Shown here: in pieces, positions 1 to 7,571 of the stretch | Numbering within the stretch: position 1 is the stretch's first letter | Layout: each line of letters opens with the position of its first letter | NCBI GenBank assembly: GCA_031265685.1 | Contig: JAISCI010000003.1 | Coordinates: forward strand, 1-47,229 | Length of the DNA: 47,229 nucleotides | Direction of reading: 5' to 3' | From: Clostridiales bacterium | Lineage (GTDB): Bacteria > Bacillota > Clostridia > Lachnospirales > WRAX01 | Program-made: the position numbers and the translations under genes | Notes under the pieces: generated by a model | Databases searched by the model: none | What the model was told of the DNA's origin: nothing | Seen by the model: the letters and a program-made list of their open reading frames with translations, nothing else

Positions 1-20
1 TCGCCCTGTTTGTATGGCAT
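1..20 (-). CDS. 5' end of a gene cut by the window edge
   Basis: On the minus strand an ATG at 20-18 begins an open frame (MPYKQG) that runs off the window. It is preceded by a good ribosome binding site, GGAGGCGACGACC, just upstream of the ATG. A TACAAT hexamer on the minus strand at 60-55 could be its -10 box, but the matching -35 is weak. Only six codons are visible, so no function can be given. The call rests on the start context alone. Confidence 0.3.
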
Positions 21-127
21 GGTCGTCGCCTCCGCAATCGTTTGCGTTGCTTTAATTGTACCATATTTCGAAGGCTTTTGCTATGGCTTTGGGAGTTTTT
101 GCGCGGTCTGAAAATGAGCCGTCATAG

Positions 128-490
128 GTTAATTTCTTCTACGGCGGCAACGGAACGGGGAAATCGACCATAGCGATGGCGGTTGATTTCCCGCGCGGTT
201 AAAACGAGAAAGAAAAACCGGTTGTAGTAACCTGGCCTTATTAACCTACAACCAGAGATTTATTGAGGAAAACTTCTAAAATGGCGGCAATGTGCTTGAC
301 ATTTTCATGATGGGTGATAAGCACGTGGAAATTCAAAAACAAGTCGCGGAAAAGCAGGCGCGGGAAGCTGAAATCCGTAAAATGATTACGTTGGACGGGA
401 CGCCACGGCAAAGCAAGAGGCGGAATCTGAGAAAAGCGGTCTCCTCGCCAAATATCGAGATTCTTTTCGCAAAGCACCGCCTCTGTCAAA
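128..490 (+). pseudogene. Remnant of an AAA_13-type ATPase (RloC/PrrC-like)
   Basis: The segment carries pieces of one protein in different frames. At 134-175 the frame reads FFYGGNGTGKSTIA, a textbook Walker A P-loop in the context used by AAA_13 ATPases. From 247 another frame reads TYNQRFIEENF, then a TAA at 277-279, then KHVEIQKQVAEKQAREAE, which matches the segment of this family that leads into the coiled coil. A third frame from about 397 continues with AKQEAESEKSGLLAKYRDSF. Frameshifts and an internal stop mean it cannot make the full protein. Family members include the ATPase half of anticodon nucleases that act in phage defence. That role is family knowledge; nuclease residues are not visible here. 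Confidence 0.5.
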
Positions 491-540
491 CGCCCCGAAG
501 AATGCAAACTGACAGCAAGCGACAAAAAGCGAAAAATCCC

Positions 541-829
541 GAAGAACCCTGCAATACAGCCATTCTGAAACTCGATTGCGGACATTTTGACATATACACC
601 GGAGATGTATAAATATACGTTGTGCGCGGCGTCGGGTTCGGCGCCGCACGCGATCAGATTCTCTCTGTAATACTTAAAAAGCGTCTCCGGCGGTTCACCG
701 TACTCCCGACGCGCGCGCAGTAGAGACCCGTCTCCGACCGAAAGCCGGGTATACCGGATTCGATGAAAACTCCCACACGTTCACGCTTGATTCGGCTATC
801 AGTTCGGCCAGTTTTGCTGTGTCGTTCAT
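541..829 (-). pseudogene. Broken third gene of the minus-strand unit
   Basis: An ATG at 829-827 overlaps the TGA of the GNAT gene as ATGA and starts a frame reading MNDTAKLAELIAESS and ending after about 45 codons. Farther downstream another minus-strand frame reads REYGEPPETLFKYYRENLI and then AHNVYLYISGVYVKMSAIE, which looks like real protein but has no start codon of its own. The simplest reading is one gene, translationally coupled to the GNAT gene, that has suffered a frameshift near 700-730. I do not recognise the family. Its 3' end runs into the AAA_13 remnant on the opposite strand. Confidence 0.35.
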
Positions 830-1350
830 ATTAGGCCTTCTTTAAGTACCGCGTACAAATTCATATCGAGAAACCGCCCGTCCTTAAAGGCGTGCTTGCG
901 CAACGTTCCCTCAAAGACAAACCCGGCCTTTTCAAGTACACGGCACGACGCCGCGTTATACGAATACGGCGTGGCAAATATTCGCGCAATATCGGTGGTT
1001 TTGAAAATTTCGCCGACGGCTTCGCGAACAGCAATGGTCATAATCCCTCCGCCCCAGTATTCCTCAGCTAGATAATATCCCATCTCAGCCGAAAAATGGT
1101 GGACATTCTCCTGTCGAAAAGCGCCGACGCTGCCGACAACCTTGCCGTCCACGCGTATCGCGCGGGCGTACACCGAATTAGGGTCCGCGTTCAGCGTGCT
1201 CCGTATGAAATCTTCAGCGTCCGGAACGGAGTACGGATATGGGACACCGTCGCGAAGGTTACGCAAGACATTAATATTGTTGATAGCCGCCGCCAGATCT
1301 GGCGCGTCGGCCGGGTCCCATTCGCGCAACAACACCATGCGATCACTCAT
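826..1350 (-). CDS. GNAT-family N-acetyltransferase (RimJ/RimL type)
   Basis: The 174-residue product would transfer an acetyl group from acetyl-CoA to an amine. Its layout matches the RimJ/RimL subgroup: an N-terminal segment MVLLREWDPADAPDLAAAI, a central EMGYYLAEEYWGGGIMTIAV that forms the acetyl-CoA pyrophosphate loop, and a C-terminal NAASCRVLEKAGFVFEGTLR typical of the last helix and strand. The length is usual for the family. The start overlaps the stop of the upstream V-ATPase subunit D gene by ATGA, so the two are translationally coupled. The substrate is unknown and nothing here identifies it. Confidence 0.9.
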   Translation of the reverse strand: MSDRMVLLREWDPADAPDLAAAINNINVLRNLRDGVPYPYSVPDAEDFIRSTLNADPNSVYARAIRVDGKVVGSVGAFRQENVHHFSAEMGYYLAEEYWGGGIMTIAVREAVGEIFKTTDIARIFATPYSYNAASCRVLEKAGFVFEGTLRKHAFKDGRFLDMNLYAVLKEGLI

Positions 1351-1973
1351 TTTTGTGTCAGAATCATTTCCTTCACCTTCATCAGGCGCGTTTTGGATCC
1401 GGAGTCATTTTCCTCCAGCTTCATCACGATATAACGGATTGTCTCGGAATAGTCGGGTATCATAATATTTTCCAGAGCGTTAACTCGACGGCGCGTGCGC
1501 TCGATCTCCAACGCCATGAGCTGAGCCGTCTTCTCAGCGCGAGCAAGTGCGAGAAGGAGCGGAGCCGCGACCGAAAACACCGAAACGGCGCCATCCAGCC
1601 CAACGGCGGTAGACGAGTAACCATAAGTCGCTTCGCCGTTATCCTCATGGAAGCCGAAATCCGGGACAACGACGCCCATAACATTTTTGCTGCCGACCGA
1701 AACGGAAACAAAACGCGCGGGTATCATCAGCGCGACGCTTGTCGCTTCAGCGCCCATGACGGCGCGCGCGAAAGCATAACCGCTATATGCCCGGGCGAGC
1801 GCGGTCTCAGACTCGGCGCGCAGACGTTTCGCCTCGCGCGATGTCTCCAGAAAGCGCTTCATCAGCTCGTCCAGTTTGTCTTTCAGCAGTCTGTGGCCGC
1901 GTATAGCCGTGCGCAGGCGCTTCCTAAGCCGTTGCATCTCCATGCGCGTGGGGTTTACGTTGATCCTAGCCAA
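1347..1973 (-). CDS. ntpD: V-type ATP synthase subunit D, stand-alone copy
   Basis: Subunit D is the central stalk (rotor axle) of V/A-type ATPases. The sequence shows the family signature NVNPTRMEMQRLRKRL at the N terminus, a long helical coiled region, and a matching C-terminal helix (RRRVNALENIMIPDYSETI). I chose a TTG start at 1973 because the protein then begins LARINVNPTRM as in relatives and a GGGGG purine tract lies just upstream. An ATG at 1988 is an alternative. No other ATPase subunit gene is next to it: it has its own promoter and is followed only by the GNAT gene. A second, clearly different subunit D (44157-44774) lies in the complete operon. Whether this copy works with another ATPase or is a leftover is not known. 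Confidence 0.9.
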   Translation of the reverse strand: MARINVNPTRMEMQRLRKRLRTAIRGHRLLKDKLDELMKRFLETSREAKRLRAESETALARAYSGYAFARAVMGAEATSVALMIPARFVSVSVGSKNVMGVVVPDFGFHEDNGEATYGYSSTAVGLDGAVSVFSVAAPLLLALARAEKTAQLMALEIERTRRRVNALENIMIPDYSETIRYIVMKLEENDSGSKTRLMKVKEMILTQK

Positions 1974-2004
1974 ATGCTCAGCCCCCATTGATCGTTATGC
2001 GATA

Positions 2005-2033
2005 ATTCTAACGCGTTTGGGCGGAGATGTCAA
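2005..2033 (-). promoter_or_regulatory. Sigma-70-type promoter for subunit D and GNAT genes
   Basis: On the minus strand a perfect -35 TTGACA (2033-2028) is followed after 17 bp by TAGAAT (2010-2005). Transcription would start near 1998, giving a leader of about 25 nt before the TTG start at 1973. A second candidate, TATAAT with an upstream TG (2084-2079), lies farther back without a good -35. The divergent gap 1974-2331 holds these elements, the scfA promoter and a family A palindrome, and nothing else that I can support. Confidence 0.75.
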
Positions 2034-2235
2034 GGGAAACGTGAGGTTGTGCGCGGGTGTATTTCTACCCGAAGAGACATTATAGCATATATTATCCGCT
2101 AAAGCCATGTATATTTCAATGATTTCATATATTTAAGGGACGGAAAGATATAATTTACGTCGCTTCGCTATCCATCCTGCTCGCCCGGGAGCAGACCGTG
2201 GCGATGAACGAGCGGTCGTCCCGCCTAACACCATC

Positions 2236-2264
2236 TTGCAATCCCATCGGCACTGTGCTATAAT
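2236..2264 (+). promoter_or_regulatory. Promoter for scfA-scfB
   Basis: TTGCAA at 2236-2241 and TATAAT at 2259-2264 are separated by exactly 17 bp. Transcription would start near 2271, so the family A palindrome at 2290-2315 would be in the leader of the SCIFF transcript, just ahead of its ribosome binding site. Confidence 0.85.
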
Positions 2265-2289
2265 CATCCCGAATCCAAAATTCCATAAT

Positions 2290-2315
2290 GAATTTGCCGT
2301 GGAGCCGGCAAATTC
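2290..2315. repeat. Family A palindrome (GAATTTGCC subtype)
   Basis: The 9-bp arms GAATTTGCC and GGCAAATTC are perfect inverted copies around an 8-bp loop. It lies between the scfA promoter and the ribosome binding site, so it would form a hairpin in the mRNA leader. Many relatives occur through the window. Confidence 0.9.
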
Positions 2316-2331
2316 CCTGGGAGGAATATAT

Positions 2332-2481
2332 ATGGAGCATATCAGAACCATCGGCGGAAACGTTATTTCCGCGTCCGTATCAGCCGGAGGGTGCGGCGAG
2401 TGCCAGGCCTCGTGCCAATCGGCCTGCAAGACCAGCTGCACCGTGGCGAACCAACCGTGCGAGAATGAAGCGCGTAAATGA
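2332..2481 (+). CDS. scfA: SCIFF ranthipeptide precursor
   Basis: This 49-residue peptide is the precursor of SCIFF (six cysteines in forty-five residues), the ranthipeptide found in nearly all Clostridia. The core GGCGECQASCQSACKTSC followed by TVANQPCE is almost identical to the known consensus; cysteines are at positions 21, 24, 28, 32, 36 and 43. The adjacent radical SAM enzyme is expected to form a thioether bond between a cysteine and a Thr residue of the core. The ATG at 2332 is preceded by GGGAGGAATATAT, a strong ribosome binding site; a longer frame upstream starts before this site and is unlikely. The stop overlaps the maturase start (ATGA). The physiological role of mature SCIFF is not settled. 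Confidence 0.96.
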   Translation: MEHIRTIGGNVISASVSAGGCGECQASCQSACKTSCTVANQPCENEARK

Positions 2482-3794
2482 GCCGGATCCGTAAATTTTC
2501 GGAGGACGGCGTAAACCTCGTCGTCGATCCCGCCAGCGGCGCGGTGCACGTCGTGGACGACGCGGCGTTCCGCGCGCTGGATTTGTTCGGCGAAGACGGC
2601 GCCCCTCCCGAGGGTTCGGACATACCGGGAAGCGTTCTGGACGAGATCGCGGCGCTTCGTGCGAAAGGCATGCTTTTCGCGCCCGATCGCTTCGCCGGGC
2701 TTCGGAAGCCGGGCGGATCGCGTCTCAAGGCGCTCTGTCTCAACGTCGCGCACGCGTGCGATATGCGGTGCGGGTATTGTTTCGCGGGGGGCGGCGAGTA
2801 CGGCCGCAAAGCGCTGATGCCGGAGGAGACGGCCAAGGCCGCCGTTGATTTCCTGATCGCGGGCAGCGGCGGGCGGAGCGGTCTTGAGATAGACTTCTTC
2901 GGCGGCGAGCCGACGCTTAACTTCGGCGTAGTCGAGTCCGCCGTTCGGTACGCCCGCTCACGCGAGGGCGGGACGGGCAAGCGCTTCCGGTTTACAATCA
3001 CAACTAACGGCTACTCGCTCGACGCCGCGAAGATCCGGTTTATCAACGAGCATATGGACAACGCCGTCCTCAGCCTGGACGGTCGGCGCGAGGTCAACGA
3101 CCGCTTCCGCTGGGCGGCGCGCGGCGGCGGCTCTTACGACGCGGTCGTCCCCAAGTTTCTGGAACTGGCGCGGACGCGCGGCGGCAAGGATTACTATGTG
3201 CGGGGGACGTACACGCGCGAGAATCTCGACTTCGCGGAGGATGTGCTGCATATCGCCGATCTGGGCTTCGCGAATGTGTCGGTGGAGCCGGTGGTATGCG
3301 CGGATGGCGAGTCTTACGCGCTCACCGAGTCGGATCTGCCCCGGATCGCGGAGGAATACCGGCGGCTGGCGCGCGCCGTGCGGGAGCGGCGCGAGTCGGG
3401 GCGCGGGTTTGTGTTCTTTCATTTCATAATAGATCTGACGGGCGGACCCTGCGTGCACAAGCGGTTGTCGGGGTGCGGCGCGGGTTATGAGTACATGGCC
3501 GTGTCTCCGGACGGGTCGCTGTGGCCGTGCCACCAGTTCGACGGCGCGGCGGGTTTCCGCTTGGGCGACGTATTTTCCGGTGTGACGGAGCCGGGGATCT
3601 CGGACCGCTTCGCCGCTAACGGCATATATGACAAGCCCGGCTGCCCGGACTGCTGGGCGCGGTTCTACTGCGGCGGCGGTTGCGCCGCTAACGCGTGGCG
3701 GGTAAACGGGGACATCTCAAAGAACTGCTTGATGAGCTGCGAGACGCTGCGAATGAGGACGGAATCGGCGCTGTGGCTGAAGGTGGCGGAGTAG
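2478..3794 (+). CDS. scfB: SCIFF radical SAM maturase (thioether-forming)
   Basis: This 438-residue enzyme is the partner of SCIFF. An N-terminal domain of about 85 residues should bind the leader peptide (RiPP recognition). The radical SAM cluster motif CDMRCGYC places the three iron-sulfur ligands at C94, C98 and C101. The C-terminal SPASM region has the expected cysteine set (GGPCVHKRLSGCGAGYE, LWPCHQF, CPDCWARFYCGGGC, NCLMSC) for two auxiliary [4Fe-4S] clusters. By family knowledge it abstracts a hydrogen with a 5'-deoxyadenosyl radical and links Cys sulfur to a threonine carbon. It overlaps scfA by 4 bp, so both come from one transcript. Confidence 0.95.
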   Translation: MSRIRKFSEDGVNLVVDPASGAVHVVDDAAFRALDLFGEDGAPPEGSDIPGSVLDEIAALRAKGMLFAPDRFAGLRKPGGSRLKALCLNVAHACDMRCGYCFAGGGEYGRKALMPEETAKAAVDFLIAGSGGRSGLEIDFFGGEPTLNFGVVESAVRYARSREGGTGKRFRFTITTNGYSLDAAKIRFINEHMDNAVLSLDGRREVNDRFRWAARGGGSYDAVVPKFLELARTRGGKDYYVRGTYTRENLDFAEDVLHIADLGFANVSVEPVVCADGESYALTESDLPRIAEEYRRLARAVRERRESGRGFVFFHFIIDLTGGPCVHKRLSGCGAGYEYMAVSPDGSLWPCHQFDGAAGFRLGDVFSGVTEPGISDRFAANGIYDKPGCPDCWARFYCGGGCAANAWRVNGDISKNCLMSCETLRMRTESALWLKVAE

Positions 3795-3803
3795 TCCGCC
3801 GGC

Positions 3804-3951
3804 GCCGCCTCGACGGGAGCCGCCGGAGGGCGGGAGGGCAGGGGCACGGCCCTACTCCGCGGGGCGCTCGCTCGGCTCCGTGGAATCGCTTCCGCGCCAA
3901 GCTGAGGTCCGGCCCCGCCCACCCGCCCCCGGCGGCTCCCGTCGAGGCGGC
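3804..3951. repeat. Family C long GC-rich inverted repeat, copy 1
   Basis: The element starts GCCGCCTCGACGGGAGCC and ends with the exact reverse complement GGCTCCCGTCGAGGCGGC. Inside the ends, GGGCGGGAGGGCAGGGGC pairs imperfectly with the right-hand GGCCCCGCCCACCCGCCC. A related, longer copy lies at 24825-25009 and shares end sequences and the internal GGGGCACGGCCCTA segment. No open frame is convincing. It looks like a non-autonomous, MITE-like element or a structured RNA. Confidence 0.8.
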
Positions 3952-3971
3952 AGGGCGGAAAGCTCCGGCTA

Positions 3972-3996
3972 ATACTAATCCAACGGAGATTAGTAT
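3972..3996. repeat. Minimal family B hairpin
   Basis: ATACTAATC and GATTAGTAT form perfect 9-bp arms around a 7-bp loop. The right side AACGGAGATTAGTAT is identical to the right end of the family B element at 39648-39740. It reads like an internally deleted family B copy, just ahead of the recJ ribosome binding site. Confidence 0.65.
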
Positions 3997-4019
3997 AAGA
4001 AATAAGGAGAGGATGCCGC

Positions 4020-5786
4020 GTGCCGGCTAAATGGTATCTGAAGCCGGACCGTCCCGGAACGGCGGCTATGGCGCGGTCGCTCGGCGTAAGCGAGGTACTG
4101 GCGCGGGCGATGATAAACCGGGGCGTAACGACCAAATCAGCGGCGGCGGCCTACCTTAACCCGTCCGCCGAAAGGCTCTCGGACGCGTCTCTTCTGCCGG
4201 ACGTCGGTATCGCGCTCAGCGTGACGCTGGACGCTGTCAAAAGCGGCGTGAGGATCGCCGTCTACGGCGACTACGACTGCGACGGCGTCACATCGTCGGT
4301 CATACTCGTCAAGGCGCTGCGCCGTCTCGGAGCGGACGCCGATTACTATATCCCCAGCCGCGAGACCGAGGGGTTCGGGCTTAACCGCGCGGCTGTCGCG
4401 CGGCTGTCCGATTCGGGCGTCGGCCTGCTTATCACCGTTGACAACGGCATAGCCGCGATAGACGAAATCAGGCTGGCGAAGTCGCTCGGCATGGGCGTCG
4501 TCGTGCTGGACCACCACGAGCCGGGCTTCGCGGACGAAGGCGGTGTAGTCCTGCCCGACGCCGACGCGGTAGTCGATCCGAAGCGTCCGGACAGCGAATA
4601 TCCGTTCCGGTCGCTCTGCGCGGCGGGGCTGGCGCTTCGGTTCGTGTCGCTGCTGCCCGGCGGCGGGTCCGGAGACATGGCGCGTGAATTCTTCGCGCTG
4701 GCGGCGCTCGCCACAGTCTGCGACGTCGTGGAGCTTACCGGCGAGAACCGTATCATCGTCCGCGCCGGGCTGGACGTCATTAATTCCGGGGATATACCGA
4801 ATATCGGGCTTTCCGCGCTGATCGCCGCGCGGTTCCGGAATTTGCCGGACGCGGCGCTGGGGGCGTACGAGCTGGGTTTCGTCGTCGGTCCGTGCGTCAA
4901 CGCCGCCGGGCGGCTCGAGACTGCGGAACTCGCCGCCCGGCTGTTCATGACGGACGACCCGGAGGAAGCCGGCGCGCTGTCCGAGCGGCTGGCCGGGCTG
5001 AACGAGGAGCGCAAAAGCAAAACGGAGACTTGCGTCGCGCGCGCGCTGGCGTCCCTGCCCGACCCGCCGGACAAGATCATCGTGGCGCTGGATCCCGAGG
5101 CGCACGAGTCCGTGGCGGGGATAGCGGCCGGGCGGATCCGCGAGGCGCTGGGCCGCCCCGCGCTCGTGCTGACCCGGTCGGCGGAGGACGGTTTCGTGAA
5201 AGGCTCGGCGCGGAGCGTTCCGGCCTACAACATCTTCGAGGGGCTTAGCCGTTGCCGCGATATGTTCGAGCGGTTCGGCGGGCACGCGATGGCGGCGGGG
5301 CTGACGATGGCCGAGACCCGGGTGGACGAGCTGCGCGAGAGGCTTAACGCTGAGTGCGCTCTGTCGGACGACGACCTTATACCCCGGATCAGCGCCGATA
5401 TGTCCCTGCCGTTCGCGCGCGCCACGTTCGCTCTGGCCGTGGAACTGCGGCGCATGGAGCCGTTCGGCAAGGGCAACGAGCGGCCGGTATTCGGCGCCAA
5501 GGGCGTCCGCGGCGTGGACGCGGAGATAATCGGCGGGAAGCGAACGACGTTGCGCTTCAGTTTCCGAGACGGCGCGCGACCGTTCCGGGCGGTCTGTTTC
5601 GGTATGCTGGAGCGGTTCGTGTCCGACTTGGGCGCTGTCCGCGGCGCCGATTTCGCGGGGGCGTTCGGGGAGACGGGGCGCTGCCAGGGCCTGACGATGG
5701 ACTTTCTGTACTGCCTGTCCGTACACGAGTACAACGGGAATGAATATCTGGATATAAAAATAACTGATTTCAGGGTGATAGCATGA
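4020..5786 (+). CDS. recJ: Single-stranded-DNA-specific exonuclease RecJ
   Basis: RecJ degrades single-stranded DNA 5' to 3' in recombination and mismatch repair. The 588-residue protein has the DHH-family motifs in order: YGDYDCDGVTSS (about residue 83), a DNG motif, VLDHHE, and a later NAAGRLETAE helix. A DHHA1 domain contains GGHAMAAGL, and a C-terminal OB-like domain follows. I chose the GTG at 4020: AAGGAGAGG is a strong ribosome binding site about 8 nt upstream, and the ATG at 4013 is in another frame with an early stop. The stop overlaps apt by ATGA, an arrangement common in Firmicutes. Confidence 0.95.
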   Translation: MPAKWYLKPDRPGTAAMARSLGVSEVLARAMINRGVTTKSAAAAYLNPSAERLSDASLLPDVGIALSVTLDAVKSGVRIAVYGDYDCDGVTSSVILVKALRRLGADADYYIPSRETEGFGLNRAAVARLSDSGVGLLITVDNGIAAIDEIRLAKSLGMGVVVLDHHEPGFADEGGVVLPDADAVVDPKRPDSEYPFRSLCAAGLALRFVSLLPGGGSGDMAREFFALAALATVCDVVELTGENRIIVRAGLDVINSGDIPNIGLSALIAARFRNLPDAALGAYELGFVVGPCVNAAGRLETAELAARLFMTDDPEEAGALSERLAGLNEERKSKTETCVARALASLPDPPDKIIVALDPEAHESVAGIAAGRIREALGRPALVLTRSAEDGFVKGSARSVPAYNIFEGLSRCRDMFERFGGHAMAAGLTMAETRVDELRERLNAECALSDDDLIPRISADMSLPFARATFALAVELRRMEPFGKGNERPVFGAKGVRGVDAEIIGGKRTTLRFSFRDGARPFRAVCFGMLERFVSDLGAVRGADFAGAFGETGRCQGLTMDFLYCLSVHEYNGNEYLDIKITDFRVIA

Positions 5787-6307
5787 GCGAGAGCGTCGAC
5801 ATAAAGACCGCCATAAGGGAGATACGGGACTTCCCCAAACCAGGAATCCTGTTCCGGGACATAACGACCGTGCTGCGGGATCCGGCGAGCCTTCGAGCAT
5901 CCATCGACGCGATAGTGGGCGAGCTGCGCGGCATGGATTTCGACGTGGTGGCGGGTCCGGAGTCGCGCGGGTTCATCTTTTCGATGCCCGTCGCCTACGC
6001 GCTCCATAAGGGGTTCGTTCCGGCGAGAAAAAAGGGGAAGCTGCCCGCGAAAACGGTTTCGCGCGGGTACCAGCTGGAATACGGGGAAGAATACATCGAG
6101 ATGCACGCGGACGCTTTCGAGCCGGGCTCTCGAGTGGTAGTAGTGGACGACTTGCTGGCGACGGGAGGCACGTGCAAGGCGCTGTTCGGCTTGATAGAGA
6201 GCATGGGCGGCGTCGTGGCGGGGGCGGTGTTCCTGATTGAGCTGACGGAGCTTGGCGGGCGCGATAAGCTCGCGGGGTACGACACGCGGTCGATCGTCAG
6301 GTATTGA
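5783..6307 (+). CDS. apt: Adenine phosphoribosyltransferase
   Basis: Apt salvages adenine by joining it to PRPP to give AMP. The 174-residue product has the usual length. It shows the N-terminal IREIRDFPKPGILFRDITT signature, GPESRGFIF, and the PRPP-binding loop VVVVDDLLATGGT. It is translationally coupled to recJ by a 4-bp overlap. An intrinsic terminator follows at 6357-6382, so recJ-apt probably form the end of a transcription unit. Confidence 0.96.
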   Translation: MSESVDIKTAIREIRDFPKPGILFRDITTVLRDPASLRASIDAIVGELRGMDFDVVAGPESRGFIFSMPVAYALHKGFVPARKKGKLPAKTVSRGYQLEYGEEYIEMHADAFEPGSRVVVVDDLLATGGTCKALFGLIESMGGVVAGAVFLIELTELGGRDKLAGYDTRSIVRY

Positions 6308-6315
6308 TCTTAGGT

Positions 6316-6341
6316 GAATTTGCCCTGAACCCGGCAAATTC
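6316..6341. repeat. Family A palindrome (GAATTTGCC subtype)
   Basis: GAATTTGCC and GGCAAATTC are perfect arms around CTGAACCC. It lies 8 bp after the apt stop and just ahead of the terminator. Confidence 0.9.
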
Positions 6342-6356
6342 CGACTGCGCAGCCTT

Positions 6357-6382
6357 GACGCCGCGGCGCGCCGTCTTTTTTT
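6357..6382 (+). terminator. Intrinsic terminator after apt
   Basis: GACGCCGC and GCGCCGTC form a GC-rich stem with one C/C mismatch and a short loop, followed at once by seven T residues (6376-6382). It ends the recJ-apt unit ahead of ddl. Confidence 0.6.
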
Positions 6383-6448
6383 GTAAAGATAACGCGGATG
6401 AGCCGCGTGGAATACAATACGGGAAAGAAGTTTCCGAGGGGTGGCTCC

Positions 6449-7513
6449 ATGTCCAAAACTACCGTAGCGGTGCTGTTCGGCGGGCGGTCTACTGAACACG
6501 AGGTTTCGATCATGTCGGCGATGAACGTTATATCGTCGATCCCGCCGGAGAAGTATTACGTTCTGCCGATTTATATAACGAGGGACGGGCGCTGGCTGCT
6601 GTACGAGGGCGCGGCGGAGAACATCCGCGGCGCCAGCCTGGAGAAGATCGGCGTCAACTGTATCGTCAGCCCGGATCTGAGCCACGGCGGCCTGCTGCGG
6701 ATCGTCGGCGGCAAGGCCCGGCCCGTCGGCGCGGACGTCGTGTTCCCGGTGCTGCACGGGAAGAACGGCGAGGACGGGACGGTTCAGGGTCTGTGCGAGC
6801 TGGCGGGGATACCCGTGGTCGGCTGCGGCGCTCTATCGAGCGCCGTCTCGATGGATAAGGCGTTCACGAATCTTATCGCGAAGGCGAGCGGTATAGCGCA
6901 TACTCCGTACGTCGTCGCGCATAGGAATGAAATGGGCGATACGGCGGGGATTCTGAGGCGTACGCGAAAGCTGGGCTATCCCTGCTTCGTAAAGCCGGCG
7001 AACGCCGGTTCATCCGTCGGCGTGTCCAAGGCGGGCGGTAAGCGGGAGCTGATCGCCGCGCTCGAGAAGGCTTTCGAGCACGACCGCAAGGCGATCATCG
7101 AGAAGGCCGTCGCGGGGCGCGAGCTGGAGTGCGCCGTTCTGGGCGGGGACGAACCCTCCGCCTCGCCCGTGGGAGAGGTTATCTCCGCCGCCGAGTTCTA
7201 CGACTACGACGCGAAATACCACAACGACGAGTCGCGCGCGATCGTCCCGGCGGACATTCCCGAGGACAAGGCCGAGGAGATCCGCGCCGCCGCGCTCGCG
7301 GTGTTCGCGGCGGTGGATGGCAGCGGCATGGCGCGGGCGGACTTCTTCCTGGAAGAGGGCACGGGGCGCGTTCTCTTCAACGAGATAAACACGATCCCCG
7401 GTTTCACCGCCGTCAGCCTGTACCCCGCGCTCTGGCGCGAGGCCGGGATAACGCGGGAGGAACTGTGCGACAGGCTGATCGGGATCGCGCTGGAACGGGG
7501 GCGGCGGGATTAG
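6449..7513 (+). CDS. ddl: D-alanine--D-alanine ligase
   Basis: Ddl joins two D-alanines with ATP to make the dipeptide end of the peptidoglycan stem. The 354-residue protein has the signature VAVLFGGRSTEHEVS at its N terminus, an ATP-grasp core with CFVKPANAGSSVGVSK, and the C-terminal RADFFLEEG and FNEINTIPGFT segments that bind metal and substrate. I chose the ATG at 6449: GAGGGGTGG precedes it, and the protein then begins as relatives do. An upstream ATG at 6398 would add 17 residues with no family counterpart. murI follows, another enzyme of wall precursor supply. Confidence 0.96.
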   Translation: MSKTTVAVLFGGRSTEHEVSIMSAMNVISSIPPEKYYVLPIYITRDGRWLLYEGAAENIRGASLEKIGVNCIVSPDLSHGGLLRIVGGKARPVGADVVFPVLHGKNGEDGTVQGLCELAGIPVVGCGALSSAVSMDKAFTNLIAKASGIAHTPYVVAHRNEMGDTAGILRRTRKLGYPCFVKPANAGSSVGVSKAGGKRELIAALEKAFEHDRKAIIEKAVAGRELECAVLGGDEPSASPVGEVISAAEFYDYDAKYHNDESRAIVPADIPEDKAEEIRAAALAVFAAVDGSGMARADFFLEEGTGRVLFNEINTIPGFTAVSLYPALWREAGITREELCDRLIGIALERGRRD

Positions 7514-7571
7514 TAAAGAACAATACTTTCCAACTCTGAATGACGGTGATAATAAATTAACGTCTCCGCCC

